64,000 nucleotides of DNA from Leptolyngbya sp. SIO1E4 (GCA_010672825.2 JAAHFU020000001.1:1984001-2048000); one strand, 5' to 3'; counted from the first letter of the stretch, positions 35,932 to 45,404 are shown. Program-made: numbers and translations. The notes: generated from the letters alone by a model not told the origin.

Positions 35932-36915
35932 GTGAAGCAACCTACGAGTCCACCCACATTTCCCCAGACCCGCTCTGAATCTCTAATCGGTACAGCGGTT
36001 TCTGCTGATACCTTTATTCTGATTGAGACTCCCCAGCCATGGCTGAAGCCAGCGCTGCTTTCAGAGGGGGTGCCCGAATCGTTACGGCAGGTGCTGAAGT
36101 CACTGTTAGGGCCAGCATCTGGGGTGCGGGTTCATCTCATCGCCAATGAGCAAACTCCCCATCAGCAGCAACGACGTATCCTGATTTTTCAACGGGTATC
36201 CACTTCGACCCTGGTAACAGGGGAACAACCCTTGCGAAACCGCCTGAGTGGAGGATACAAGGCTTGGGAAATTCAAGTCGAAACGCCAGCAGAGATGGCG
36301 CCGGCCTTAAATGAGTTTTTGAGTGCAGCCCCATCAGCCAAACGATCTGGGCAGAGACGATTTCGCGCAATAGCGCGTCGACATCTGATGATTTGTACTC
36401 ACGCCAGCCATAATGAGTGTTGCGGTGTCTATGGCTATCCGTTTTATCGTCAGACGATCAAGCACATCAAGCGCCTAGGACTAGAGCAGCAAGTTCAACC
36501 CTGGCAAATTAGCCACGTTGGCGGGCATCGGTTTGCCCCAACGCTAATCGATTTCCCTCAGGGTCGCTATTACGGCAATCTTGATGAGATGTCTCTGCTA
36601 TGTCTGCTTAAACAACAGGGTGCGATCGCACCTTTACTGCCAACCTATCGGGGCTGGAGCTTATTGCCAAAACCGCTCCAAATTTTAGAAGGTGAACTGT
36701 TGTGCCAGTACGGTTGGAAATGGTTTCAAGGGCGGGTTGCTGGCCGCATTTTAGACCGCAATGAAGAACGTAAGCAATTCGGCGTTGAGCTCTGGTTTGA
36801 ATCGTCAGAATATCCGCTATTTCGCTATACAGCCGAGATTCAAAATAACGTTCTCCAGAGCTATCAGCTTGAGCCTCCGCATTTAAATCCGTTACTCCAG
36901 CGAAAAACGGGATAA
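35932..36915 (+). CDS. Sucrase/ferredoxin-like (thioredoxin-fold, 2Fe-2S) family protein
   Basis: 327 residues. The family signature is the conserved C-terminal block: ICTHASHNECCGVYGYPFYR (~residues 153-172) and ISHVGGHRFAPTLIDFPQGR (~193-212), which carry cysteines and histidines proposed to bind an iron-sulfur cluster in Apd1/Suc-Fer proteins. The N-terminal half (IETPQPWLKPALLS and RVHLIANEQ) matches the family. The cellular role in cyanobacteria is not established. The start is a GTG at 35932 after AGGAAGG. A bidirectional terminator separates it from the convergent porin gene. Confidence 0.87.
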   Translation: MKQPTSPPTFPQTRSESLIGTAVSADTFILIETPQPWLKPALLSEGVPESLRQVLKSLLGPASGVRVHLIANEQTPHQQQRRILIFQRVSTSTLVTGEQPLRNRLSGGYKAWEIQVETPAEMAPALNEFLSAAPSAKRSGQRRFRAIARRHLMICTHASHNECCGVYGYPFYRQTIKHIKRLGLEQQVQPWQISHVGGHRFAPTLIDFPQGRYYGNLDEMSLLCLLKQQGAIAPLLPTYRGWSLLPKPLQILEGELLCQYGWKWFQGRVAGRILDRNEERKQFGVELWFESSEYPLFRYTAEIQNNVLQSYQLEPPHLNPLLQRKTG

Positions 36916-37029
36916 CGCTAAGCCATGTGAGCGAAATACTCACACTGTTTTGGGTTAGGGCACCCAAACGAGTGCGAGCATCTTGTCTACGATTGGAGTT
37001 GCTCCCCAAAAAACTTACATATACACATC

Positions 37030-37059
37030 AAAAAGGCTCCGACATGTCGGAGCCTTTTT
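37030..37059. terminator. Bidirectional intrinsic terminator
   Basis: AAAAAGGCTCCGAC and GTCGGAGCCTTTTT are perfect complements around the AT loop, with A- and T-runs on both sides. It lies between the convergent Suc/Fer-like and porin genes and can serve both strands. Confidence 0.92.
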
Positions 37060-37091
37060 GTTTCAGAAATCAGCTAAGCCGCATGAACGTC

Positions 37092-38516
37092 TTAGAAGCT
37101 GAAGGTAGCTCGAATAGCACCGTAGAAGCTATCGTCATCGCCACCGGTATCCAGGTCACCGTAGATGACAGCAGGCGTAATGGTGAGGAACTGGTTAACA
37201 GGAACTTCGAAGTAACCCTCAATCATGTAAGGATCATCATCGTAGTCAGGTAAGTCAGCGTAGTAAACACCCAGCTGTGCACCTTCGATGAAGATATCAG
37301 GGACCGCAACACCTGCCATCCAGGAGACATCATCATCGTCGCCGTTGTCATGGTAAGCCACTGTACCTGATACCATGAAGCCACCAAAGTCTAGGTTTAA
37401 CAAACCTGCAAAGGTGTCAGTGAAATCATCATCGTCGCCGTCGTTACCCCGGAGGTAAGCAAAAGCAGCGTTGAAGAGACCATCAGATAGGTAGCTAATC
37501 TGACCAATGTAGGACTGTGAATCTGCGCCAAAGATGCCACCGTCGTCAGGGTCGTTAGAGCCACTACCGCCATTATCAGCAGAGTAACCAGCATCAATAA
37601 CGATGTTGTCAGTCAGCGCAAAGCTCAAACCACCGGCAAAGCCACCGCCACCCATGTCAAAGTCATAGAGGGCAGGACCGCCTGGGTCAGCCACGCTAGG
37701 ACCATCAAAAGGAACGATGGTGGAGGTAACAAAGTCGTCAGTCACGATGCTGTTAGCAGCAACGATGGCATCAATACGACCACCCAGCGGGAAGCTGTAG
37801 TAGAAGTCGTTGATCTCAACATCGAAATCACCACCTGCAGAGTTTGCTAGGCCACCACCTGCAGAAAGAATACCGAAGTCATCATCCCCGGCTTGCAAGC
37901 GAACGCGCAAACGGTCTTCACCAGTGAAGCTAGCATCAAAGTTCAAACGAGCCCGAGCGGTAAACGCGGTTTCCTCGTCAGTATCGATATCGCCAGCGGG
38001 CACAACCAGGTTAGCGTCCACTTGAGCACGTAATTTAGTCGTGGTGGAGAACTGCTGATCACGCAGCTCCTGCACTTCAGCTTCTAACGCATCAACACGA
38101 CCGCGTAGGGTTGCAAGCTCAGCTGCAAACTCTTCTTGCAGACGCTGAATCGTTGCCAGGTCAGACTCAGAAACGCCACCCAAGCCAATTGCGGCAGCGA
38201 TGACGTCTAAACAAGCATTCAAACCGGCTGCAAATTCATAACGGGTCAGAGGCTGCCCACCTCGGAAAGTCCGGTTAGGATAACCTTCGATACAACCGTA
38301 CTGGTTAACCAGATTTTGCAGAGCAGTGTATGCCCAATCAGTAGGCGATACATCTGTTAGCTCATCAATACTTGTAATTTGAGCCAGCTCACGAGATTCA
38401 TGAGCTGCTTCTAGAGACTCAATGCTAGTCGCTTCAGCTGCGACTGCAGAGCCACCCATGCCCATACCGATAACGGCAGGGCTAGCCAAAAGAAGTTTCC
38501 ACAGTTTGTTAGACAT
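37092..38516 (-). CDS. SOM-type outer-membrane porin with SLH domain (iron-uptake porin family)
   Basis: 474 residues. A signal peptide is seen at ~1-27 (LLLASPAVIGMGMGGSAVAA). The SLH domain at ~50-110 contains DVSPTDWAYTALQNLVNQYG, then GYPNRTFRGGQPLTRYEFAA. A coiled coil at ~118-155 (LQEEFAAELATLRGRVDALE) links it to an OprB-like beta-barrel with many Asp/Gly-rich loops (e.g. GNDGDDDDF, NGDDDDVSW), ending in the typical aromatic TFSF. Such porins are the major outer-membrane proteins of cyanobacteria; the SLH part binds the peptidoglycan-linked polysaccharide. Large acidic loops may give cation preference (inference). Confidence 0.96.
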   Translation of the reverse strand: MSNKLWKLLLASPAVIGMGMGGSAVAAEATSIESLEAAHESRELAQITSIDELTDVSPTDWAYTALQNLVNQYGCIEGYPNRTFRGGQPLTRYEFAAGLNACLDVIAAAIGLGGVSESDLATIQRLQEEFAAELATLRGRVDALEAEVQELRDQQFSTTTKLRAQVDANLVVPAGDIDTDEETAFTARARLNFDASFTGEDRLRVRLQAGDDDFGILSAGGGLANSAGGDFDVEINDFYYSFPLGGRIDAIVAANSIVTDDFVTSTIVPFDGPSVADPGGPALYDFDMGGGGFAGGLSFALTDNIVIDAGYSADNGGSGSNDPDDGGIFGADSQSYIGQISYLSDGLFNAAFAYLRGNDGDDDDFTDTFAGLLNLDFGGFMVSGTVAYHDNGDDDDVSWMAGVAVPDIFIEGAQLGVYYADLPDYDDDPYMIEGYFEVPVNQFLTITPAVIYGDLDTGGDDDSFYGAIRATFSF

Positions 38517-38773
38517 TGACCTTACACTCTCCTCACACCTTGAGGTAAAGGTTTACAGCTATCCAGCTCAATACCGGATAACTCAGAGTCATCAATCCAA
38601 GCAAAGACTACTTAGATCTAATAACCACACATACGGATGGTAACAGATCTCCCTTGAGCAGACTAGGCTGTAGACCTCAAAAATTTCTGTCACAAGGCAG
38701 TCTTTACGAGAATTTTTTCTAGATCCTAAGACCCCAGCTTTTAATAGGTCTATTAGGAGGGCTCAATTCTCCC

Positions 38774-39055
38774 TTAAACGAGGCGATTGATTTGAGCCGC
38801 CATGTCAAAGTCTTTTTGTGTTAAGCCACCCGCATCATGAGTCGATAAGCTCACAGTAACTTTGTTATAAGTGATTGCAATATCGGGATGATGCCCAGCA
38901 GCTTCAGCAGGCTCCACGAGCTTATTAACAAAGGCGATCGCGCTGGGAAACCCATCAAAGGTTTTCTCAATTTTAATGGTGTTGCCTGCTTGAGACCAGC
39001 CATTGAGCTGATTGAGTTGGGTCTGCACCTCTGTATCGCTTAATAGGGCTGTCAT
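38774..39055 (-). CDS. phhB: 4a-hydroxytetrahydrobiopterin (pterin-4a-carbinolamine) dehydratase
   Basis: A 93-residue protein with the family active-site block EAAGHHPDIAITYNKVTVS (residues ~51-69) and STHDAGGLTQKDFDMAAQIN near the end. It recycles pterin cofactors or acts in related pterin chemistry; cyanobacterial copies are common but the physiological role is open. The gene lies ~120 bp downstream of a minus-strand terminator and structured RNA (39174-39425), which may form part of its leader. Confidence 0.9.
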   Translation of the reverse strand: MTALLSDTEVQTQLNQLNGWSQAGNTIKIEKTFDGFPSAIAFVNKLVEPAEAAGHHPDIAITYNKVTVSLSTHDAGGLTQKDFDMAAQINRLV

Positions 39056-39173
39056 AATGCATCCTTGTGATCGCTACACGTGCTGCCAGCATTCTCTGAA
39101 CAGGAGAAGTCGGTCGCTGTGCAGCACAATCTTATTTTAATCAGCGCCCTTTCTCAGCGTGGTGCGCCCCTTT

Positions 39174-39226
39174 AAAAACTATCCGCCCCTACTCGTGGAA
39201 GGAAAATCCTTCAAAAGTAGGGGCGG
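39174..39226 (-). terminator. Intrinsic terminator on the minus strand
   Basis: AGTAGGGGCGG (39216-39226) pairs with CCGCCCCTACT (39183-39193) over 11 bp, with an inner stem GAAGGA/TCCTTC. On the minus strand it is followed by UAGUUUUU. It ends the structured transcript described at 39227-39425 and lies ~120 bp before the pterin dehydratase start, so it may attenuate that gene. Confidence 0.7.
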
Positions 39227-39425
39227 TGTAGCGGGTCTCAGGCTGAAACCAGACTGCCGGGAGGAACTCCGGGATCCAGTTTCAATCGGTCAGGCAATCT
39301 GCAACGAGATTGACACTGGTTCCTAGCGAACAGCCCCGGCACACAGCCGGCTTACCTCAACCTGGAGACCCATGCGTTTACTACTATCTTGCATGGGCAT
39401 CACCTCCTTGTTTCCTGGACGGTTT
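39227..39425 (-). ncRNA. Candidate structured RNA with a 23-codon leader ORF
   Basis: On the minus strand, AAGGAGGTGATG (near-perfect Shine-Dalgarno, ~39401-39412) precedes an ATG that opens a 23-codon frame (MQDSSKRMGLQVEVSRLCAG, then AVR-stop). The ATG lies in a stem: CCCATGC pairs with GCATGGG. GGGTCTCCAGG near the ORF pairs with CCTGAGACCC ~130 nt later with one bulge, enclosing smaller stems (CCGGC/GCCGG, AATCT/AGATT). A terminator follows. This could be a leader-peptide attenuator, a riboswitch or a free small RNA; I could not match it to a known class. Confidence 0.45.
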
Positions 39426-39723
39426 TATCTCAGGTAACTGTGCAGTTTCCTGCACTGGGCTTAAGCTAGCACAGTTTTTAGGTAGTCAGCAGGAAATTTG
39501 GCATTTTCATCTCAAATTCGCTTCAGTTGCTGCTTGTAGCTGGGGCCACAAATTTACTGATGTGATAGATGTGTCCGCTGTTTTCGATGTCCGCTGTTTT
39601 CAGGAGATGCCGGTCACCAAAATTTGGTATCTCTAAAAGTCGCGACCGGGTGCCCTCTGCATCGCCAAAGGGTCACGATGCAGAGGGTAGAGTCACATCA
39701 AAAGCTGAAACAGGGAGGCGACT

Positions 39724-40572
39724 ATGTTGCCACTAAATATAGTGTTAGATCCAGTCTTAACGCAGTGGTTGCAAGAAGATATTGGGCGAGGTGATTTCAC
39801 CACCGCAGGATTAGGAACCATCACCCATCAACCAGGGGAAGCTGTGTGGATAGTCAAAGCTCCAGGGGCGATCGCAGGGCTCCCCATCGCGCAGCGAGTC
39901 TTTCAACTTTTGAGTGCTGACACCCACTTTAATGCCCTAGTGCCGGAAGGCACGCAATGTTCTCCAGGCACCGAGATCGCTACCATCCAAGGGCCTTTAT
40001 GGGCGTTATTAACCGGGGAACGAGTGGCGCTGAACTTAGCAATGCGCCTCAGCGGCATTGCCACCCTAACCCGCCAATATGTCGATATGCTTACCGACTT
40101 ACCCACGCAACTGGTGGATACCCGTAAAACCACACCAGGATTACGCAGTCTTGAAAAGTATGCGACGCGGGTAGGAGGGGCCACCAATCACCGATTGGGG
40201 CTTGACGACGGCGTCATGATCAAAGACAACCACATTACTGCAGCTGGGAGCATCCCAGCTGCGGTGGCATCGATTCGCAATCAAATTCCCTATCCGCTCA
40301 CCATTGAAGTTGAGACCGCTACGCTTGATATGGTGCAAGCAGCTCTGGCAGCTCGTGTAGACATCATCATGCTGGACAATATGGTTCCATCTATGATGAA
40401 AGAGGCCGTCGATCTCATTCGCGCAGACACAGCCCATATCAAGATCGAGGCGTCGGGTAACATCACGCTAGATACTCTCCGAGCAGCCGCAGAAACCGGG
40501 GTGGACTACATCTCCACCAGCGCACCCATCACACGATCGCCGTGGTTAGACCTGAGTATGCGAGTGGTTTAA
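39724..40572 (+). CDS. nadC: Nicotinate-nucleotide diphosphorylase (carboxylating)
   Basis: 282 residues, the usual length. It converts quinolinate and PRPP to nicotinate mononucleotide in de novo NAD synthesis. Signatures: QEDIGRGDFTTAGL near the start, VALNLAMRLSGIATLTRQYV (~99-118), VDTRKTTPGLRSLEKYATRV (~131-150), DDGVMIKDNHITAAG (phosphate/quinolinate-binding) and IKIEASGNITLDTLRAAA near the C-terminus. GGGAGG precedes the ATG. nadA and nadB are not adjacent. Confidence 0.97.
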   Translation: MLPLNIVLDPVLTQWLQEDIGRGDFTTAGLGTITHQPGEAVWIVKAPGAIAGLPIAQRVFQLLSADTHFNALVPEGTQCSPGTEIATIQGPLWALLTGERVALNLAMRLSGIATLTRQYVDMLTDLPTQLVDTRKTTPGLRSLEKYATRVGGATNHRLGLDDGVMIKDNHITAAGSIPAAVASIRNQIPYPLTIEVETATLDMVQAALAARVDIIMLDNMVPSMMKEAVDLIRADTAHIKIEASGNITLDTLRAAAETGVDYISTSAPITRSPWLDLSMRVV

Positions 40573-40589
40573 GGGCTGCACCTGCTCCC

Positions 40590-40970
40590 TTAGGTGCTAG
40601 TTTCTGCGCCTAAGGCATGCTGTTTAAGCGCGTCAAGGGAAAGATATTGCAACGCTGCTTCGTGCGTGGCCTCCAACACCACAGGCGGAGCCACCCCATC
40701 ATCCAAAGCTTCCTTCCAGCGCAAGGCACACAAACACCAGCGATCGCCCGGTTCCAAACCCGGAAAGTTATACAGTGGCACCGGAGTACTTAAGTCATTC
40801 CCTTGGGCACGGGTATACCGGAGAAATGATTCGGTCATTTGAGCGCACACAAGGTGAGCGCCAACATCTTCTGGCCCTGTATGGCAACACCCATCTCGAT
40901 AGAACCCTGTCATCGGCGAGGTGCAACAGGTCTCTAGTGAACCTCCGAGGACGTTTTTTGCATCAGCCAT
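40590..40970 (-). CDS. DUF2237 family protein
   Basis: 126 residues, compact and Cys-rich: KNVLGGSLETCCTSPMTGFY (residues 5-24), RDGCCHTGPEDVGAHLVCAQ, and GDRWCLCALRWKEALDDGVA near 75-94, then the A-P-x-V-V-L-E-A-T-H-E end. This matches the conserved DUF2237 pattern found in many bacteria and plants; its function is unknown. The conserved cysteines and histidines suggest a metal or redox site. It is convergent with nadC (17-bp gap). Confidence 0.9.
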   Translation of the reverse strand: MADAKNVLGGSLETCCTSPMTGFYRDGCCHTGPEDVGAHLVCAQMTESFLRYTRAQGNDLSTPVPLYNFPGLEPGDRWCLCALRWKEALDDGVAPPVVLEATHEAALQYLSLDALKQHALGAETST

Positions 40971-41217
40971 AACGGTTTCGCAAGCTCACTCTTTGAACAA
41001 CATCTCAACTACTATTGTCCCAACTTTTAACCCGACTGATCCTCTTCTACTTTCCATATGGATAAAAAAGCGCACGCTTTTGCAAGGGCTGAGGAGATCG
41101 ACAGAACACTCGCATCATTTACCGCTGGGTTCGGGCAAGACCAAACCCGGCGGTAAGTGTTTTCATCCATTGAAATGTGATTGAATACAGCTCCTGAGAG
41201 ACAGCGCCCCATATTCG

Positions 41218-41451
41218 TTAGGCCAACATCACTCGCTTTTGACTGCCATCGAATTTAACCCGGTGTAAAGCCGCTAACGTTTGCAGTGCCTCTCCCATAG
41301 GAGTCAGGATTTCACACAGGGGGCACTCAAATTCTCCCGCCAATTCCTGTGCTAACTCTAAGATGCTATACGAATGGTCTTGCAGGCGGCTGGGCAACAT
41401 TTTCACCAGAGACAAGGCTAAGAGTGATTCACAGTCATGCTTAGTCTTCAT
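41218..41451 (-). CDS. Hypothetical small protein
   Basis: 77 residues, helical, with a globular pattern (LLALSLVKMLPSRLQDHSYS, ELAGEFECPLCEILTPMGEA, then HRVKF). Two cysteines are spaced CPLC. It could be a small winged-helix-like protein, but I do not recognise it. A 71-codon plus frame (41437-41652) overlaps its 5' end and looks spurious. Confidence 0.45.
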   Translation of the reverse strand: MKTKHDCESLLALSLVKMLPSRLQDHSYSILELAQELAGEFECPLCEILTPMGEALQTLAALHRVKFDGSQKRVMLA

Positions 41452-41703
41452 GAGTATTTATCCCTAACGCTGTCTCTATTAGGCGTTACCTTGAGCGCTC
41501 ATGCAGCCATATTTGCTAAAAGATCAGTGAAATCACATCTTCTTCAAAAAGCGTTTCAGTTTGTCATCACTCTCTCAGATAATGCTGGCGTATCTCAGGC
41601 TAGCGATGGTACCTACACAATGGCCTGTGCTGCAGCAGGTTCAAGCTGCTAATCTTAAGGTTCTAAATTGCAACCTTGATTTGATAAACTGATTACCTAA
41701 TAC

Positions 41704-41775
<72 letters not shown>

Positions 41776-42462
41776 TTATTCAAGAGCAGCTAAGCTGAGC
41801 AAGCTTGCTGAGCACCCTTAAAGATGTCAAAAGTCCCAGCCGCCTACCCTCTGACGTCGTCTGGAACCTCCCTTCAAGCAACGCGTCCTTGATCTACAGC
41901 GTCGTCTTTCTCCCCTAGGTAGGCGCTTGACACGCGAGGAACGCTCCAGAGAGCACAATGATTAACAGGTGTTTGCTAGAGACACAGCCAATAATAGTAG
42001 GCTTACAGAGTGTGGAGAAATCCGACATTATCACGCGGGTGAATTTCTACTCCATTTCACACATGCGGGTTCTACCATCACTCAGGAACATTGGGACAGT
42101 CAGCAAAAACCACTTTAGATAAGATTGAAGTTTTAATGAACTGTCCAGAATTCCATAAAAACCTGTGGGACAGGGTTGATACAGTCAAATCAAGCCAGAT
42201 ACGTTCCTGCGGCATGAGCTGCTCGACTCAAATAGCCTTGTCTATTCGTCGGGGTATATGCTCATCGAGCTGGGTGACGGGAAAACTCGGTTTTGGGAAA
42301 ACCGATCGATTGTTTAGAGAACTGTTCAGACGCTACATATGGCGAAATCAGGGCATCCATTGTTTTGATTAGACTGTGCGTTTTAGCGTCCTAACACCAT
42401 GGAAATTCTCTGCGCGATCGCGGGAACCCTTATGTAAATGTCCCTTTAAATAGTGGATACCT
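41776..42462. other. 687-bp region before the UXS gene, with a possible gene remnant
   Basis: The plus frame 42180-42317 reads KPDTFLRHELLDSNSLVYSS and GYMLIELGDGKTRFWENRSI before a stop, which looks protein-like, but its start is lost (a TGA lies just upstream). The 93-codon frame at 42091-42372 is in another phase and unconvincing. A decayed gene is likely. The promoter of the sugar-nucleotide genes should lie near 42380-42450. Confidence 0.3.
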
Positions 42463-43422
42463 ATGCGAATTCTAGTAACTGGTGGTGCTGGGTTTATCGG
42501 GTCACACCTGATTGATCGACTCATGCAAGCTGGCCATGAAGTTCTTTGTCTTGATAATTTTTTTACGGGTCATAAACGGAATATCCAACATTGGTTTGGA
42601 AATCCTAATTTCGAGTTGATTCGTCATGACATTACTGAACCTATCCGCTTAGAAGTCGATCAGATTTATCACTTAGCCTGTCCGGCCTCACCGGTTCATT
42701 ACCAATACAATCCCGTCAAAACCATCAAAACAAATGTGATGGGAACCCTCTACATGCTGGGCTTAGCAAAACGCGTTAAGGCCAGGTTCTTACTAGCCTC
42801 AACGTCTGAGGTCTATGGTGACCCTGAAGTTCATCCCCAGCCTGAAGAATATCGTGGCAATGTGAACCCCATCGGCATTCGGAGCTGCTATGACGAGGGA
42901 AAGCGTGTCGCCGAAACCCTGGCCTTTGATTACCATCGCCAAAATGGCGTTGATATCCGAGTTGCCCGCATCTTTAATACCTATGGGCCTCGCATGCTAG
43001 AAAACGATGGACGGGTTGTCAGTAACTTTGTGGTACAGGCCCTCAAAGGCGTGCCCTTGACTGTCTACGGTAATGGGTCTCAAACCCGCAGCTTCTGCTA
43101 TGTCTCAGACCTGGTTGAAGGTTTGATGCGCCTGATGAACGGCGAGATGATTGGGCCTGTCAACTTAGGCAATCCTGATGAATACACCATTCTGGAACTG
43201 GCCCAAACTGTTCAGTCCATGATTAATCCAGACGTTGAGGTTAAGTTTGAGCCTCTTCCTCAGGATGACCCGAGGCGACGTAAACCTAACATTGCTCGCG
43301 CCAAAGCCAACTTAGGTTGGGAACCAACTATTCCGTTGAAAACAGGTCTTCAAAAAACCATTGAAGATTTTCGCAGCCGTGTACAGACTGAAGGGATACC
43401 CTCTCTACAAACAACGGTCTGA
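42463..43422 (+). CDS. UDP-glucuronate decarboxylase (UDP-xylose synthase)
   Basis: 319 residues, an extended SDR enzyme converting UDP-glucuronate to UDP-xylose. Rossmann motif [15 protein letters not shown] (residues 6-20); the catalytic Ser/Tyr/Lys are in [14 protein letters not shown] and [13 protein letters not shown] (YxxxK). UXS-typical sequences include [40 protein letters not shown] and [13 protein letters not shown]. It is followed 182 bp later by UDP-glucose dehydrogenase, which supplies its substrate. A role in exopolysaccharide or cell-wall sugar synthesis is likely. Confidence 0.95.
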   Translation: MRILVTGGAGFIGSHLIDRLMQAGHEVLCLDNFFTGHKRNIQHWFGNPNFELIRHDITEPIRLEVDQIYHLACPASPVHYQYNPVKTIKTNVMGTLYMLGLAKRVKARFLLASTSEVYGDPEVHPQPEEYRGNVNPIGIRSCYDEGKRVAETLAFDYHRQNGVDIRVARIFNTYGPRMLENDGRVVSNFVVQALKGVPLTVYGNGSQTRSFCYVSDLVEGLMRLMNGEMIGPVNLGNPDEYTILELAQTVQSMINPDVEVKFEPLPQDDPRRRKPNIARAKANLGWEPTIPLKTGLQKTIEDFRSRVQTEGIPSLQTTV

Positions 43423-43604
43423 TAGCACGAGATAGCTGCAATGAGATCCGTATCTTTCAGGAAAAATACGCTTTTTATCCCGATTCTTCTGTTTCGATTA
43501 TTGCTTCCTTCTAGTTGATGGGAATGCTAAACCTGTCTGGGATGATTCCTAAGATGGGTATCGTCTTTGATAACTCACCTTAGTGCAAAGAGGACTTGAA
43601 CCCT

Positions 43605-44990
43605 ATGCGTGTATGTGTCATTGGAACTGGCTATGTTGGCCTGGTAACAGGTGTGTGTTTATCTCATATTGGACATGATGTTGTCTGCATAGACAACAAT
43701 GAAGAGAAAGTCAAGCTTATGCAGTCTGGGCAATCTCCTATTTATGAGCCAGGATTGTCAGACCTAATGAAGTCATCCATGGAAGCTGGCAGACTAAAAT
43801 TTACAAGTGATTTGGCGTTAGGAGTCGAGCACGGTGAGATTCTGTTTATTGCAGTAGGCACACCGCCGCTCCCCACGGGTGAAAGCGATACCCGCTATGT
43901 TGAAGCTGTTGCCCGGGGTATTGGGGCTCACTTGAACGGTGGCTATAAGGTAATTGTCAATAAATCTACGGTCCCCATCGGCTCTGGTGACTGGGTACGT
44001 ATGATTGTGATGGATGGTGTAACCGAGCGCAAAAAGTCCCTTGTGGGTGCGGGGGCACCTACGGTTGAATCTGAGGAAATCTCGGCAGACTTTGATGTCG
44101 TTAGCAATCCAGAGTTTCTGCGGGAAGGCTCAGCCGTTTATGACACCTTCAATCCCGATCGGATCGTCCTCGGGAGCAATAGCCCAAAGGCTATTCAGCA
44201 AATGGAAGCGTTATATGCTCCTCTAGTAGAGCGTAAATTTGCTGAGGATCCGTCCTTACCGCCAGTGCCTGTGGTCGTGACTGATCTCAGCTCTGCCGAA
44301 ATGGTGAAGTATGCCTCGAACGCTTTTCTAGCAACCAAGATTAGCTTCATTAATGAAGTGGCGAATATCTGCGATCGCGTCGGGGCAGATGTCACCCAAG
44401 TGGCGTTAGGCATTGGCCTAGACTCTCGCATTGGTAGCAAATTCCTACAGGCTGGCATTGGTTGGGGTGGCTCTTGCTTCCCCAAAGATGTGCTGGCTCT
44501 GCTGCACACCGCTGATGACTACGGCTATGAAGCCGAGCTACTGAAAGCGACTGTGAGTGTTAACAAGCACCAGCGTCTGATTGCCCTTGAGAAGCTGCAG
44601 AAAGAGCTGAAGATTCTGAAAGGGAAAACTATCGGTCTGCTGGGGTTAACCTTTAAACCCGATACCGATGATATGCGGGATGCGCCGGCTTTGATTTTGA
44701 TTGAGCAACTAAACCGATTAGGGGCAAAAGTCAAAGCTTACGATCCAATTGTGTCGCAAAGCGGGCTACGAGATGGTCTTTCAGGGGTCATTGTTGAAAC
44801 TGATCCCGAGCGACTAGCAGATAGCTGTGATGCCCTAGTCTTAGTAACGGATTGGCAGCAATTTAAGTCTCTTGACTATGCCAAGATGGCTGCTCTCATG
44901 AACACGCCTGTATTAATTGATGGACGGAATTTCCTTGATCAAGCTCAAATGGAGGAAATGGGCTTCCGGTACTTAGGGATTGGTCGCTAG
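43605..44990 (+). CDS. ugd: UDP-glucose 6-dehydrogenase
   Basis: 461 residues, oxidising UDP-glucose to UDP-glucuronate with NAD. N-terminal Rossmann MRVCVIGTGYVGLVTGVCLS; NKSTVPIGSGDWVR; SNPEFLREGSAV; the catalytic Lys/Asn region KYASNAFLATKISFINEVAN; the catalytic Cys in GIGWGGSCFPKDVLAL (~residue 290); and LTFKPDTDDMRDAPA. The ATG at 43605 is preferred to the TTG three codons earlier, as AGAGGA lies at a suitable distance and the Rossmann start is at the N-terminus. A hairpin with short U-tract follows at 45032-45058. It pairs with the upstream UXS gene. Confidence 0.96.
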   Translation: MRVCVIGTGYVGLVTGVCLSHIGHDVVCIDNNEEKVKLMQSGQSPIYEPGLSDLMKSSMEAGRLKFTSDLALGVEHGEILFIAVGTPPLPTGESDTRYVEAVARGIGAHLNGGYKVIVNKSTVPIGSGDWVRMIVMDGVTERKKSLVGAGAPTVESEEISADFDVVSNPEFLREGSAVYDTFNPDRIVLGSNSPKAIQQMEALYAPLVERKFAEDPSLPPVPVVVTDLSSAEMVKYASNAFLATKISFINEVANICDRVGADVTQVALGIGLDSRIGSKFLQAGIGWGGSCFPKDVLALLHTADDYGYEAELLKATVSVNKHQRLIALEKLQKELKILKGKTIGLLGLTFKPDTDDMRDAPALILIEQLNRLGAKVKAYDPIVSQSGLRDGLSGVIVETDPERLADSCDALVLVTDWQQFKSLDYAKMAALMNTPVLIDGRNFLDQAQMEEMGFRYLGIGR

Positions 44991-45404
44991 AGACTAACCA
45001 TCTGCACAGCGGCTTTGACTGTGGGGAGAGTGCAGACTTTCCTCACAGTCTGCCTTTAAAGGAGCAGAGTCAGCCAGTTTTGCTGATGGCGAAGGACCTG
45101 TGAGTAGAAGGAGCGCACCGAGGCAAAGTAGAGCAGTCAGGAAACAGTTAAAGTTCATGATGGCAGAGGCTTGCTTGCTTGCTCATCATGACACCGGGCA
45201 TGACCGTACTCCGTGAGGAATATCCTGATGCAACGGTGATATCATCGACATTTTTGTTTGACGATGATCACGCAGGGACAAACGATTTGACTTCAGCACT
45301 GACCCTGCTCGATGAAGCCATTTAGCCCCATGAAGCCCATTTATCAGTCTGGAGTTCCTTAATTAACGAAACGGACACGTGGGGCTGGAGCTACCTGAAA
45401 CCCC
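44991..45404. other. 414-bp intergenic region after ugd, with a short open frame
   Basis: Besides the terminator at 45032, the plus strand has a 45-codon frame (45188-45325) starting MTPGMTVLREEYPDATVISS and ending TSALTLLDEAI. It reads like protein but has no clear Shine-Dalgarno and no recognised homologue; it may be a small gene or a remnant. Confidence 0.3.
45032..45058 (+). terminator. Terminator of ugd
   Basis: GCAGACT and AGTCTGC (7 bp) pair around TTCCTCAC, followed by CTTTAAA. It starts ~40 bp after the ugd stop. The U-tract is short, so strength is uncertain. Confidence 0.5.

Larger units (their letters stand above)
39056..39723. other. 668-bp intergenic region, holding a structured minus-strand RNA candidate
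   Basis: Apart from the RNA candidate and terminator listed separately, a minus-strand hairpin near 39440-39480 (GTGCAG-GAAA-CTGCAC with the outer arms AACTGTGC and GCACAGTT) is found upstream of the strong Shine-Dalgarno. The plus side towards nadC contains a hairpin near 39652-39688 (CCCTCTGCATCG with CGATGCAGAGGG). No other gene was recognised; the 108-codon plus frame at 39310-39636 overlaps the structured region and looks non-coding. Confidence 0.45.

Noticed and set aside
39232-39370. Resemblance of GAGGAACTCCGGG and CCGGCTTACC to parts of RNase P RNA (plus strand).
   Set aside because: The interval is only ~140 nt, the central RNase P helices are missing, and the terminator lies on the opposite strand.
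39310-39636. 108-codon plus-strand open frame.
   Set aside because: It overlaps the strongly paired minus-strand RNA region, has no Shine-Dalgarno and no protein-like pattern.
42091-42372. 93-codon plus-strand open frame.
   Set aside because: A different phase of the same stretch (42180-42317) looks more protein-like, and this frame shows no recognisable pattern.
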